A stretch of DNA of 64,000 nt from the NCBI RefSeq assembly GCF_039545795.1, contig NZ_CP154260.1, positions 2,175,001 to 2,239,000 of the forward strand, in the 5' to 3' direction. The notes under the pieces were generated by a model. It saw only the letters and a list, made by a program, of their open reading frames with translations, made no database searches and was not told the DNA's origin. Both the position numbers and the translations under genes were made by a program. This document shows positions 15,868 to 25,270 of the stretch, in pieces. Numbering within the stretch: the stretch's first letter is position 1; every line of letters begins with the position of its first letter. Source of the stretch: Chitinophaga niabensis. Lineage in GTDB: Bacteria; Bacteroidota; Bacteroidia; Chitinophagales; Chitinophagaceae.

Positions 15868-18558
15868 ATGTTAAGATTCAACCGTTTGTTTATCTGCCTA
15901 TGCGTACTCTTTATTCCCGGTATAGCAACCGCACAAACTGCAGGATTCCTGGCACCGGATACGGTCTGCGTTAATGAGCCCATCAATCTTCAGAATACTT
16001 CTGCCGGCATTACCAATTACTTATGGAACTTTTGTTCCGGTACGGTATATAGTGCGCCTCAACTAACCAACCTTGGCAATCCGGGAGGTAATTTTACTGA
16101 CCCGGTATTCTCTGCTATCGCCAAAGAAGGGAATAACTACTATGTGTTTGTAGTCAATAATACGCATCGGGACCTGGTAAGACTTGATTTCGGCAGCAGT
16201 TTGCTGAATACGCCAACGTCCATCCGTCTGCCGAACCTGGTACCGCCCAGCGGGGAAGGTATCCAGATCGTGCAGGATGCTGCAGGCTGGCATGCAATCA
16301 TTGTAGGAGGAACCGTGGCACAGGGTTCAAGGATTGTGCGGGTAGATTTCGGAGCTTCTCTGGCTAATAATGCACCCACCGTTACCAACTGGGGGAATAT
16401 AGGAGGTATGGCTTATCCTACAGATCTGTATATTTTCCAGGAAGGAGGCAGGTATTATGGCTTCACCAATAACTTTCAAGACGCCACCATTACCCGGCTG
16501 GATTTTGGAACTGACTTCAGCAATCCGCCAACGGGTTTTAACATGGGTAACTTCGGTGGTTTGATGAACAGACCTTCCGGTATTTTTGCGGTGCAGGAAA
16601 ACGGCAACTGGTACCTGCTCGTAACCAATGAAGGTTCCAATAAACTGGTGCGGTTAAATTTCGGGCCTTCGCTGCTGAATAACACGCCCACTGCGGTAGA
16701 CCTTGGTAATCCCGGAAATGTATTTAACCATCCCCGGGATATCAGTGTTGTGAAAGAGTGCGGCCAAACGATGGCTGTAGTGGTGAATGGTATCCTCAAT
16801 GGTACTCCCTCTATTTCCCGCCTGAACTTTGCGGGTGGGGTAGCTGGAACACCCAGTGGTACTGACCTGGGTAATCCGGGATCAACACTCGCTTTCCCTG
16901 CTTCCATTTCTTCTGTGTTCCGTGTGGATAATGAATTGTATGCATTCATTCCAAATGTGCAGAATGGCACCATGTCCCGCGTGGCATTCAGGAGCTGTTC
17001 GGATGCGAGCATTCCAAATGCAACAACCGCCACGCCGCCTGCTTTCCACTATACACGCCCCGGGCATTATACGGTGAACCTGATCACGGATGAAGGAACG
17101 GCTTTCCAGCAGAGTTTCTGTAAGAACATTGTGGTATTAGATCCTCCTGTTGTAACACTTGGAACGGATATCATTGTTTGTAATGGAGCAACCGTTAACC
17201 TGAATGCCGGCGGAGGGTTCAGCCGTTATTCCTGGAGTACCGGTGCTAATACACAACAGATATCTGTGACCACCAACGGACTGTATGATGTAACGGTAGA
17301 CAATGGCGGATGTACAGCAACAGACCAGATACAGGTAACGTTCAATAATATCATGACCGTCAATCCGGTTACCACAGATATTGATTGTACGCATTCCACC
17401 GGTACCGCTACTATTGGCGTCACGGGCGGCACTGCGCCTTACAGGTATACCATGGACAACGGAACGGAAACCACCGGTAATGTGTTCTCCAACCTGGCGC
17501 AGGGAAATCATATCATCAGCGTAAGGGATGCGGTTGGATGTATCACCACTGAAACTTTTGCTATCAATATTGATAATACAAGGATCATCCGCTTCACCGC
17601 ATCCGGGCAGAATCCCACATGCTTTGGCTTACAGGATGGTACTATCTCAGTGTTGGTAACACAGGGTATTCCTCCTTTTGAATTTGCGCTGGGAACACAG
17701 CCGCCTTTTCAAACGCAACCGGACTTTACAGGATTAGCGGGAGGTACCTATAAAATATATGCACGGAACGGTGTTTGTCTGGATAGCCAGATGGTGACGC
17801 TGGTAGCACCTGCACAGGTTGTTGCAACGGTAGCAACCCTGGATGAGATGTGTGATAATGGAAATGGTTCAGCCCGTGTTACTGTTACAGGCGGCACTGC
17901 GCCTTACGATATCCTGTGGAGTGATGGCAGCACCAATACTACACTCACGGGCCTGTCTGCAGATGATTACAGTGTAACAGTGAGTGATGTGAATGGTTGC
18001 GGCAGCACAACAAATTTCAGCATTGCCAATAACCGGACAGACCGTGTGCGGATCATTAATAACGATACAACGATCAATATCGGGGATGAGATCATACTGA
18101 GAGCAGAAAATGCACCTGATTATGTATGGGAACCAATAGATGGCGGGCTGAGCAGTTTAACCGGCGCCATTACCAGCGCAAGGCCGGTGAGAGATACAAG
18201 GTATATTGTGCGTACGCTTACGGGCACTAACTGTATCACTTCAGATACGGTGAATGTAACGCTCACTTATAACAGATCTTTCCAGATGCCTACTGCATTT
18301 TCTCCCAACAGGGATGGTGTGAACGATCTGTTCCGTCCTAAAAGCCAGGGGCTGGTAGTGTTTCATATGCTCATTTACAACAGGTGGGGGCAGTTGCTGC
18401 ACCAGACTGCAGATCAGCGGAAAGGATGGGATGGTAAATTCAATAATGCTCCGGCGGATATAGGCACTTATATCTACGTAGTAGAGTATGGATTCTGGGA
18501 TGATACCGGGAAAGTAGTGATAGAAAAGAAACAGGGTTCTTTTACCCTGATACGATAA
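15868..18558 (+). CDS. T9SS-exported adhesin-like protein: propeller-like repeats, SprB repeats, type B sorting domain
   Basis: An 896-residue secreted protein with a signal peptide ending IPGIATAQ. Residues 30-58 look like the first half of a PKD domain (PDTVCVNEPINLQNTS, YLWNFCSG). About 60-385 hold six repeats of roughly 57 residues with the pattern LxFGxSLxNxPT then LGNPG and a tyrosine/valine-rich strand, suggesting a beta-propeller. About 388-420 resume the PKD (FHYTRPGHYTVNLIT). An Ig-like domain, two SprB-like repeats (TGGTAPYRYTM, TGGTAPYDILWSDG) and a C-terminal domain (AFSPNRDGVNDLF, YNRWGQ) follow. The last is the type B T9SS or gliding-motility C-terminal signal. It should be secreted or surface-bound. 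It is monogenic, with a strong terminator downstream. Confidence 0.88.
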   Translation: MLRFNRLFICLCVLFIPGIATAQTAGFLAPDTVCVNEPINLQNTSAGITNYLWNFCSGTVYSAPQLTNLGNPGGNFTDPVFSAIAKEGNNYYVFVVNNTHRDLVRLDFGSSLLNTPTSIRLPNLVPPSGEGIQIVQDAAGWHAIIVGGTVAQGSRIVRVDFGASLANNAPTVTNWGNIGGMAYPTDLYIFQEGGRYYGFTNNFQDATITRLDFGTDFSNPPTGFNMGNFGGLMNRPSGIFAVQENGNWYLLVTNEGSNKLVRLNFGPSLLNNTPTAVDLGNPGNVFNHPRDISVVKECGQTMAVVVNGILNGTPSISRLNFAGGVAGTPSGTDLGNPGSTLAFPASISSVFRVDNELYAFIPNVQNGTMSRVAFRSCSDASIPNATTATPPAFHYTRPGHYTVNLITDEGTAFQQSFCKNIVVLDPPVVTLGTDIIVCNGATVNLNAGGGFSRYSWSTGANTQQISVTTNGLYDVTVDNGGCTATDQIQVTFNNIMTVNPVTTDIDCTHSTGTATIGVTGGTAPYRYTMDNGTETTGNVFSNLAQGNHIISVRDAVGCITTETFAINIDNTRIIRFTASGQNPTCFGLQDGTISVLVTQGIPPFEFALGTQPPFQTQPDFTGLAGGTYKIYARNGVCLDSQMVTLVAPAQVVATVATLDEMCDNGNGSARVTVTGGTAPYDILWSDGSTNTTLTGLSADDYSVTVSDVNGCGSTTNFSIANNRTDRVRIINNDTTINIGDEIILRAENAPDYVWEPIDGGLSSLTGAITSARPVRDTRYIVRTLTGTNCITSDTVNVTLTYNRSFQMPTAFSPNRDGVNDLFRPKSQGLVVFHMLIYNRWGQLLHQTADQRKGWDGKFNNAPADIGTYIYVVEYGFWDDTGKVVIEKKQGSFTLIR

Positions 18559-18562
18559 TAAA

Positions 18563-18590
18563 AAAGGGCCGCTCAAATGAGCGGCCCTTT
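18563..18590. terminator. Bidirectional terminator between the T9SS protein and trxA
   Basis: AAAGGGCCGCTC (18563-18574) pairs perfectly with GAGCGGCCCTTT (18579-18590) over 12 bp around the loop AAAT. The flanking A and T runs allow use from both sides, and it lies between two converging genes. Confidence 0.92.
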
Positions 18591-18613
18591 CAATTTTATG
18601 CTTTCTCTAAAGA

Positions 18614-18931
18614 TTAGAGGTTTGCCTGAATTTTCTTTTCCAGTACAGATCTTGGAACAGCGCCCACCTGCTTGTCTACCACCTGGCCATTTTTGATGAA
18701 CAGGATAGCAGGAATGCTGGTAATGCCGTAGTTCATGGAGATCTGAGGGTTGTTGTCTACATTCACTTTACCTACGTTCACTTTACCATCGTAGTCTTTA
18801 GACAATTCTTCGATCACTGGTCCGATTGCGCGGCAAGGACCACACCATTCTGCCCAAAAGTCTACCACGGTTAATTTATCCGAATTCAATACACTGGATT
18901 GAAAGTTCGCATCTGTGAATTCTAAAGCCAT
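18614..18931 (-). CDS. trxA: Thioredoxin
   Basis: A 105-residue cytosolic thioredoxin without signal peptide. The redox motif WCGPC spans residues 29-33 in VDFWAEWCGPCRAIGPVI. The cis-proline region GITSIPAILFIKNG is also present. It reduces protein disulfides with electrons from thioredoxin reductase, which is not in the window. It converges on the T9SS gene and lies about 106 bp downstream of dnaE on the same strand. No hairpin separates it from dnaE, so read-through is possible but an own promoter is likely. Confidence 0.97.
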   Translation of the reverse strand: MALEFTDANFQSSVLNSDKLTVVDFWAEWCGPCRAIGPVIEELSKDYDGKVNVGKVNVDNNPQISMNYGITSIPAILFIKNGQVVDKQVGAVPRSVLEKKIQANL

Positions 18932-19037
18932 TTTTATAGATTTAAAAGTTTATAATTTCTATGATTGGTTTCTGTGTTTCGCTCTGCAATATATGCAAAA
19001 ACTAAACCGGTGTAAAAGTACTGCTTTTTTGACACGC

Positions 19038-22000
19038 CTACTTATTGATTGTGTCAATATAGATATCGATATCCGGCTGTTTCATTAAGAACTGCGCCAG
19101 TTCGTCATTCATCTCAATATGCCGGTTAAAAGTATGCAGTTTTACGGTCAGATCTTCCTGCCGGTCTATCAACTGCATGTAAATCTCACATTTCCCCGGG
19201 TTTTTAGCCGCGTTGTCCACCAGGAAGTCGATAATCTCCGGCGTAATGTGCTGCGGCATGGTAACCAGCCCTAATTTCTTCGTATGAGCCCTTTTTACCT
19301 CCTGTAGCAGGTGCATGCCCTGGATCTTGAATTCGTACTCGTTTTCGTTAAAACGCTTGGATTTGAAGGCGCCATTCACATATAAACAGAGTCCCGCCTT
19401 GAAATGGGTGGTGAATTTCAGAAAATCCTCACTCCAGAGGGCAAATTCGAACTTCCCTGTCATATCCTCCAGGGTCATGATGCCGAACTGTTTATTGTTC
19501 CGGGAGATCCTTTCCACCGCGCTGGTCACAAAAACAGCCATGCGGAAGGAGCGTTCCCGGCCCTTATTGTTGTCAGAAGCCACAGAAATGAGGTTCTGGT
19601 AGTCCAGCACCTCCTGGATGGTGTTCATATTGTAATACTTCATCTCAAACTTATAATCGTCCAGCGGATGCCCGGAGATATAGATCCCCGTCACATCCCT
19701 TTCATTATTAAGTTTGATGGTCAGCGGCCACTGATCGCAGTTGGGGATCTTGGGCGGCTGGATGTCCAGCATCATGTCATCTCCAAAGAGGCCGCCTGAA
19801 TTCTGGCTGCCGGCCTGTACCTGCTGCCCGAACTTCACGATCTTATCCAGCCCGGTGGTGTTATCACCATCTGCTTTGTAGAAGTATTGTGCCCGGTGCA
19901 GTTCCGGGAAGCAATCGAAGGCGCCTGACATGGCCAGGGCTTCCATAGACTTCTTGTTCACCGCACGTTGGTTCACCCGCTTCACCATATCGAAAATGGT
20001 AGCGTATGGCCCGTCTTTTTCCCGTTCTTCAATAATGCTTTCAATAGCTGCTTCACCCACACCTTTCAGGCCAGCCAGTCCAAAACGTACCTGGCCTCTT
20101 TTATTCACGGCAAAACCTTTGTAAGATTCGTTCACATCAGGTGGCAATACATCCAGGCCCATGCGTTTACATTCTTCCATGAAGAAGGTGATCTTTTCCA
20201 GGTTACTGGCGTTGTTCAGTACAGCAGCCATGTATTCAGCAGGGTAGTGGGCTTTGAGATAAGCCGTCTGGTAAGCCACAAAGGCATAACAGGTGGAGTG
20301 GGATTTGTTGAACGCGTAGGAGGCGAATGCTTCCCAGTCCGTCCAGACCTTATCACACATTTTCAGATCATGGCCGTTCTCTTTACAGCCTGCCATGAAC
20401 TGTGCTTTCATTTTATCCAGTACCGCCTTCTGTTTCTTACCCATGGCCTTCCGCAGTACGTCCGCATCACCTTTGGAGAAGTTAGCCATCTTCTGGCTGA
20501 GCAGCATCACCTGTTCCTGGTATACGTTGATCCCGTAGGTTTCTGCGAGGTATTCTTCCATGATGGGCACATCGTACACCACCGGCTCCAATCCGTGCTT
20601 ACGGCGGATAAAGGTGGGGATGTATTCCAACGGGCCGGGGCGGTACAAGGCGTTCATGGCAATGAGGTCAGCAAACTTATCCGGCTTCAGCTCGCGGAGG
20701 TACTTTTGCATCCCCGGGCTTTCAAACTGGAAAGTACCGTTGGTTTCTGCTTTCTGGTATAATTCGTAGGTGAGGGCATCATCCAGCGGAATATCATCTA
20801 TCACAATGTCTATACCATGGTTCTTTTTAATAAGCTGGAGAGCATTCTTGATAATGGTGAGGGTCTTCAGACCCAAAAAGTCCATCTTGATCACGCCGGC
20901 GCTTTCAATGATGTTTCCTTCAAACTGGGTCACCAGCAGGTCGGAATCTTTCGCTACCGCAACGGGGATCAGTTCAGAGAGGTCCTGCGGCGCAATGATG
21001 ATACCCGCCGCGTGGATACCGGTGTTCCGTACGGAACCTTCCAGTACGCAGGCTTCCCGGAGCACCTCTGCCTGCAGATCGTTTCCTTTGATCAGTTCCC
21101 GGAGTTTCTTCACATTTTCAATATCCTCACCGGCCAACCCTTCTTTTTCCTGGAGGCTTTTTTCACCTTCCAGCGGCGCGTTGAAAATGCGGGAGAGCTG
21201 AATACCGGGTTTATCCGGTACCATTTTGGCCAGGATGTTGGATTCCATGAGTGGCAGGTCCATTACACGGGCTACGTCTTTGATACTCATTTTAGCCGCC
21301 ATGGTACCGTAGGTGATGATCTGCGCTACCTGTTGCTTGCCGTATTTCTCAACAACGTAATCAATTACTTTCTGACGGCCTTCATCATCGAAGTCCGTAT
21401 CAATATCCGGCATGCTCTTACGTTCCGGGTTAAGGAAACGCTCAAACAGCAGGTCGTATTTAATAGGGTCAATATTGGTGATACCAATGCAATAAGCTAC
21501 GGCAGATCCTGCCGCAGAACCACGGCCCGGGCCGATGAATACACCCAGATCACGACCGGCTTTGATAAAGTCGGATACAATGAGGAAGTAGCCGGCAAAT
21601 CCCATCTTCTCAATAACATCCAGCTCAAAGTTGATACGCTCTTCAATTTCCGCCGTCATTTCTGCATAACGCTTATGCGCACCTTCCATGGTAATATGGC
21701 GGAGGTATTGGTCCTGTGTGAAAAAGTTGGCAGGGATAGGGAAGTTGGGCAGCAGAATGTCCCGCTTGAGGTCCAGCAGTTCTATCTTATCAACGATCTC
21801 ATTTGTATTGTCTATCGCCTGCGGAAGATCAGAGAACAGTTTTGTCATTTCATCCGTGGTCTTGAAAAAGAACTCATCGTTATAAAATGCGAAACGTTTA
21901 TTCTTTGTCATCACATCATCGTCAGAAAAGTCCTTCATAGTAGGCGTACTTTTCTTTTCGCCGGTGTTGATACAAAGCAGGATGTCGTGTGCGTTGGCGT

Positions 22001-22676
22001 CTTTTTTATCAACGTAGTGAGAGTCATTGGAGGCAATGATCTTCACGTTGTATTTATGTGCAAATCTTACCAGTACTTCATTCACGGTGATCTGTTCAGG
22101 AATGCCGTGGCGTTGCAGCTCTACGTAGAAGTCTTCTCCGAATATATCCAGCCACCATTTGAATTCTTTTTCCCCGGCTTCTTCTCCATAACGCAGGATA
22201 GTTCTTGGAACGGAAGCACCGAGGCAGCAGGTGGTAGCGATCAGCCCCTTATGATATTGAAGGATCAGTTCTTTATCGATACGGGGATATTTACCATACA
22301 GCCCTTCCGTGAATCCCATGGAACAGAGTTTGATGAGGTTGCGGTAACCTTCATCATTTTTTGCAAGCATCACCTGGTGGTAACGTGCATCTTTTTCTTC
22401 CCTTGTAAACTGGCGCTTGTGGCGGTTCTCCACCACATAAAATTCGCAGCCCACAATAGGCTTCACTTTCAGGCGTTTATCCTTTGGATCTTCCGGATTT
22501 AACTTGTTATTGTATGCTTCTGCAACAAATTGAAATGCACCGAACATGTTACCATGGTCAGTGATGGCAAGAGCGGGCATGTTATCCGCCATTGATTTCT
22601 TGTAGAGCGACTTAATATCGGCAGCTCCGTCCAGCAGTGAGAACTGCGTATGCACGTGCAGGTGAGAAAATTTCAT
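19038..22676 (-). CDS. dnaE: DNA polymerase III subunit alpha
   Basis: A 1212-residue replicative polymerase of the C family. The N-terminal PHP domain starts HLHVHTQFSLLDG (residues 5-17) and keeps ITDHGNMFG. The palm has the catalytic acidic motif PDIDTDFDD at 423-431. The fingers, the DNA-binding region (FNKSHSTCYAFVAYQTAYLKAHYPAEY) and the C-terminal OB-fold region follow. The length matches the usual DnaE1 of about 1150-1200 residues. It is the main polymerase of chromosome replication. The start ATG at 22676 is followed by the conserved first residues MKFSHLHVHT. The NlpC gene lies divergently about 80 bp away. Confidence 0.98.
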   Translation of the reverse strand: MKFSHLHVHTQFSLLDGAADIKSLYKKSMADNMPALAITDHGNMFGAFQFVAEAYNNKLNPEDPKDKRLKVKPIVGCEFYVVENRHKRQFTREEKDARYHQVMLAKNDEGYRNLIKLCSMGFTEGLYGKYPRIDKELILQYHKGLIATTCCLGASVPRTILRYGEEAGEKEFKWWLDIFGEDFYVELQRHGIPEQITVNEVLVRFAHKYNVKIIASNDSHYVDKKDANAHDILLCINTGEKKSTPTMKDFSDDDVMTKNKRFAFYNDEFFFKTTDEMTKLFSDLPQAIDNTNEIVDKIELLDLKRDILLPNFPIPANFFTQDQYLRHITMEGAHKRYAEMTAEIEERINFELDVIEKMGFAGYFLIVSDFIKAGRDLGVFIGPGRGSAAGSAVAYCIGITNIDPIKYDLLFERFLNPERKSMPDIDTDFDDEGRQKVIDYVVEKYGKQQVAQIITYGTMAAKMSIKDVARVMDLPLMESNILAKMVPDKPGIQLSRIFNAPLEGEKSLQEKEGLAGEDIENVKKLRELIKGNDLQAEVLREACVLEGSVRNTGIHAAGIIIAPQDLSELIPVAVAKDSDLLVTQFEGNIIESAGVIKMDFLGLKTLTIIKNALQLIKKNHGIDIVIDDIPLDDALTYELYQKAETNGTFQFESPGMQKYLRELKPDKFADLIAMNALYRPGPLEYIPTFIRRKHGLEPVVYDVPIMEEYLAETYGINVYQEQVMLLSQKMANFSKGDADVLRKAMGKKQKAVLDKMKAQFMAGCKENGHDLKMCDKVWTDWEAFASYAFNKSHSTCYAFVAYQTAYLKAHYPAEYMAAVLNNASNLEKITFFMEECKRMGLDVLPPDVNESYKGFAVNKRGQVRFGLAGLKGVGEAAIESIIEEREKDGPYATIFDMVKRVNQRAVNKKSMEALAMSGAFDCFPELHRAQYFYKADGDNTTGLDKIVKFGQQVQAGSQNSGGLFGDDMMLDIQPPKIPNCDQWPLTIKLNNERDVTGIYISGHPLDDYKFEMKYYNMNTIQEVLDYQNLISVASDNNKGRERSFRMAVFVTSAVERISRNNKQFGIMTLEDMTGKFEFALWSEDFLKFTTHFKAGLCLYVNGAFKSKRFNENEYEFKIQGMHLLQEVKRAHTKKLGLVTMPQHITPEIIDFLVDNAAKNPGKCEIYMQLIDRQEDLTVKLHTFNRHIEMNDELAQFLMKQPDIDIYIDTINK

Positions 22677-22756
22677 TTTTTCAGATTGTATGGAAGCAGA
22701 CTAAACGGCAAAAATCGACATTTTTTTTATATTGCAGACTTTTAAAACTGGTGTTC

Positions 22757-23431
22757 ATGATTAGAAGAACGGGGAAAATGTATCTGATATTGCCAATATG
22801 CGCACTCCTGCTGGGAAGTTGCGCACTGCTGAAGCCTCGGCAGGAAACGGCAAAAGAAACAACGGCAAAACCTGCAAAAGAAAAATTAGTGTTTATTGAC
22901 GGCATTGCTACTCCCCGTGAAGGTAAAACTTCTGAACATCGTACAAAAAACCGCAATACTTCTATTTACTCCGTACCTACCGGTGTAAACAGTATTGAAG
23001 AAGCCAGGCCCTGGCAATTTAAATATGCCCAGCTGCTGGACCTGCCGGTAGAAGATGTGGTGAATGAAAAACTATTTGGTTTTATTGAAGACTGGTGGGG
23101 CACTCCTTACCAGATGGGAGGAAGTTCCAAAAGCGGTATCGACTGCTCCAATTTTGTAAATACACTCATGGCTGCCGTTTTCCAGATCAACCTGGTGGGC
23201 AATTCCGTTCAACTCTATAGCCAGGTCAAAAAACTCCATAAACGTGGCGAGCTCCAGTTAGGCGACCTGGTATTCTTTGCCATCAACCGCAAAAAGCGCA
23301 TTTCCCATGTAGGCATCTACCTGGAGAACGACCGTTTTGTACATGCCTCTTCCAGCGCGGGTGTTATGATCAGCGACCTGCGGGAATCTTACTGGGTAAG
23401 GTACTATGCCGGTGCCGGCAGGATCAATTAA
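22757..23431 (+). CDS. NlpC/P60 family lipoprotein (C40 peptidase)
   Basis: A 224-residue lipoprotein. The signal ends LLLGSC with lipidated Cys22. The NlpC/P60 domain occupies about 95-224 with catalytic Cys130 (GIDCSNF), His184 (ISHVGIYL) and a third polar residue His196 (FVHASSS). This family cleaves peptidoglycan peptides, typically D-Glu/meso-diaminopimelate bonds, in the envelope. I prefer the ATG at 22757 over upstream frames, because those start inside the divergent dnaE gene and lack a signal. The last 12 residues are encoded in the first unit of the tandem array 23395-23565. The gene has no downstream partner before that array. Confidence 0.9.
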   Translation: MIRRTGKMYLILPICALLLGSCALLKPRQETAKETTAKPAKEKLVFIDGIATPREGKTSEHRTKNRNTSIYSVPTGVNSIEEARPWQFKYAQLLDLPVEDVVNEKLFGFIEDWWGTPYQMGGSSKSGIDCSNFVNTLMAAVFQINLVGNSVQLYSQVKKLHKRGELQLGDLVFFAINRKKRISHVGIYLENDRFVHASSSAGVMISDLRESYWVRYYAGAGRIN

Positions 23432-23565
23432 GTACTCATTTACCGGGTAAGAGTACTATGCCGGCAGGATCAATAATACTCATCTACCAGGTAAGGGTAC
23501 TATGCCGGCAGGATCAATAATACTCATCTACCAGGTAAGGGTACTATGCCGGCAGGATCAATTAA
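23395..23565. repeat. Tandem 44-bp repeats seeded by the NlpC gene 3' end
   Basis: Four units begin GGTAAG at 23395, 23446, 23490 and 23534. Unit 1 is 51 bp, with an extra GGTGCC-type insert; units 2 and 3 are 44 bp; the fourth is 32 bp. Common core: GTACTATGCCGGCAGGATCAA. Unit 1 includes the coding sequence and TAA stop of the NlpC gene, and the last unit ends ATCAATTAA like the gene itself. The units span a partly palindromic junction (TACTC...GGGTA) and are not multiples of 3 bp, so units 2-4 are noncoding. Confidence 0.92.
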
Positions 23566-23607
23566 CGCTTGTTTTTCATATTATCATTAAATGCAGGTTG
23601 ACTTTTG

Positions 23608-23615
23608 TATTTTTG
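23608..23615 (+). promoter_or_regulatory. -7 box TATTTTTG before the glycan operon
   Basis: TATTTTTG matches TAnnTTTG exactly and lies 26 bp before the ATG at 23642. A TTG is not seen at the usual -33 distance. Confidence 0.5.
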
Positions 23616-23641
23616 CCCCGTTTTAAAGCAATCTGTTAATT

Positions 23642-24532
23642 ATGGGCTTTGATATTGCTGCGGTTAATTTCCTGTTCTTTGCCAAAAAGAAGAACGTCAA
23701 CTTTACGAAAACACTCATGCTGGGGCGTCATAGCTACCAGCTGAGCGCCACCGATCTGCAGAAATGCCTGGTAAAGAATGGCCGGCCGGCCGGAGAAGCT
23801 GCGGCTTTACTCAAAGAAGACCGGGAATATGTGGAACCTTTCCTCCATTCCCTGGGTGCTGTAACCGTGCATAGTATGGATGCTTCACATTACGAGAATG
23901 CCACCCTCGTGCATGATCTGAATAAACCAATACCGGAAGAACTGCAGCAGCAATATGACCTGGTGATAGATGCCGGTACGCTGGAACATGTATTTAATTT
24001 CCCGCAGGCCATCAGCAATGCCATGCAAATGGTAAAACCAGGCGGTCACTTCCTGAGCATCAACATTGCTAATAACTTCTTCGGACATGGGTTTTACCAG
24101 TTCAGCCCGGAGCTGTTCTACCGCGTATTATCACCGGAGAATGGATATGCAATGGAACAAGTGTATTTCACCACCACGCGCCCCTTTGCGCCCTGGTATG
24201 AAGTGCCTGATCCTAAAGTAGTGAAGAGCAGGATCCTGCTGGAAAATGCAAGGCAATCCTACCTGCTGGTGCTGGCAAAGAAAACGGCGCATCAGCCTTT
24301 ATTCACCACCACACCGCAGCAGAGTGACTATGAATTCATTCTCTGGCAGCAGGAGGGTACACAGGAGGCTAAAAGCAAAGGTGCCATTCAATCTCTCGCA
24401 GCTATGCTGCCCGAAACATGGAAGGATAAAATACGGCAATGGCGGAAGGCTGTCAGGGATAAAAGGTTGCAGGTGATCACCAAAGATTACGGCAACGGGC
24501 TAAAAGATTTTTTCAGGAAAGTAAATAACTAA
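23642..24532 (+). CDS. Class I SAM-dependent methyltransferase-like protein
   Basis: A 296-residue cytosolic protein. The region about 103-140 (YDLVIDAGTLEHVFNFPQAISNAMQMVKPGGHFLSI) is typical of motifs IV and V in the Methyltransf_11 type of fold. The usual glycine-rich SAM motif (ELGCGxG) is weak, near LMLGRHSYQL, so binding may be unusual. The target is unknown. It opens an operon whose third gene is a glycosyltransferase, which suggests sugar or lipid-linked glycan methylation. The next gene starts 3 bp after its stop. Confidence 0.75.
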   Translation: MGFDIAAVNFLFFAKKKNVNFTKTLMLGRHSYQLSATDLQKCLVKNGRPAGEAAALLKEDREYVEPFLHSLGAVTVHSMDASHYENATLVHDLNKPIPEELQQQYDLVIDAGTLEHVFNFPQAISNAMQMVKPGGHFLSINIANNFFGHGFYQFSPELFYRVLSPENGYAMEQVYFTTTRPFAPWYEVPDPKVVKSRILLENARQSYLLVLAKKTAHQPLFTTTPQQSDYEFILWQQEGTQEAKSKGAIQSLAAMLPETWKDKIRQWRKAVRDKRLQVITKDYGNGLKDFFRKVNN

Positions 24533-24535
24533 GTT

Positions 24536-25270
24536 ATGGATCTGGTACAGCAACAATACTGGGATGATGCCTACAATAACTTCAGCTATTTCGTAGCGGA
24601 CGATATCGTTACGCAATGGATGGATAAACATGCCGCTTACCTGAAAAAAGGAGGACAGTTATTTGAACTGGGATGTTTTCCCGGAAGATATATGGCGCAC
24701 CTGGGTAAAATGGGCCTTGTTGTGAACGGGATGGACCTTGCACCCAATATGGATGAAGGTTTCACCGCCTGGCTGCAAAAGCAGGGGGTTCAAACCGGCA
24801 AACTGGAAAGAGGGGATGTACTGGCCTATGCTGCTAACTCCGGGGACAGGTATGATGTGGTCTGCTCTTTTGGATTCATTGAACACTTTCAGAATTTTTC
24901 AGAGATCATAGCACTGCATGATAAGCTGCTGAAACCCGGCGGAGAACTGATGATCACTACACCTAATTTCCGTGGCGGGCTGCAACAGTTCCTGCACCGC
25001 AACCTGGATAAAGAGAACCTGGACCGCCATTACCTGCCTTCCATGAAACCGCATCTCTGGAAAGCGCAGCTGGAGCAGCTGGGATATGATGTACAGTTTG
25101 CAGGATACTTTGGCCGCTTCGATTACTGGTACGATGCCCAGGAGCGCAGCTCCCTGCAAAAGCTGGGTAATAAAGTGGTACTTAAACTTACTCCGCTGTT
25201 AAAGCAATTGCCCGATGCTGCGTTTCAATCTCCCTATTGCGGCATCCTGGCTCAAAAGCGTCAAGCATGA
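24536..25270 (+). CDS. Class I SAM-dependent methyltransferase
   Basis: A 244-residue methyltransferase with a clear SAM-binding motif I, LFELGCFPGRYMAHL (residues 42-56), and acidic loop II in GMDLAPNM. Motif IV/V is at VVCSFGFIEHFQNFSEI and KPGGELMITTPNFRG. It belongs to the Methyltransf_11/23 type. It is second in a three-gene operon, with 3 bp before it and a 4-bp ATGA overlap with the GT6 gene after it, so it is probably translated with both. A role in modifying the surface glycan is inferred from the cluster; the acceptor is unknown. Confidence 0.85.
   Translation: MDLVQQQYWDDAYNNFSYFVADDIVTQWMDKHAAYLKKGGQLFELGCFPGRYMAHLGKMGLVVNGMDLAPNMDEGFTAWLQKQGVQTGKLERGDVLAYAANSGDRYDVVCSFGFIEHFQNFSEIIALHDKLLKPGGELMITTPNFRGGLQQFLHRNLDKENLDRHYLPSMKPHLWKAQLEQLGYDVQFAGYFGRFDYWYDAQERSSLQKLGNKVVLKLTPLLKQLPDAAFQSPYCGILAQKRQA

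Noticed and set aside
23395..23565. Possible CRISPR or REP-type element
   Set aside because: Adjacent units without spacers, and unit 1 is coding sequence of the NlpC gene.
23885..24088. Minus-strand frames in the methyltransferase and glycosyltransferase genes
   Set aside because: They are shadows of strongly supported genes with no matching motif of their own.
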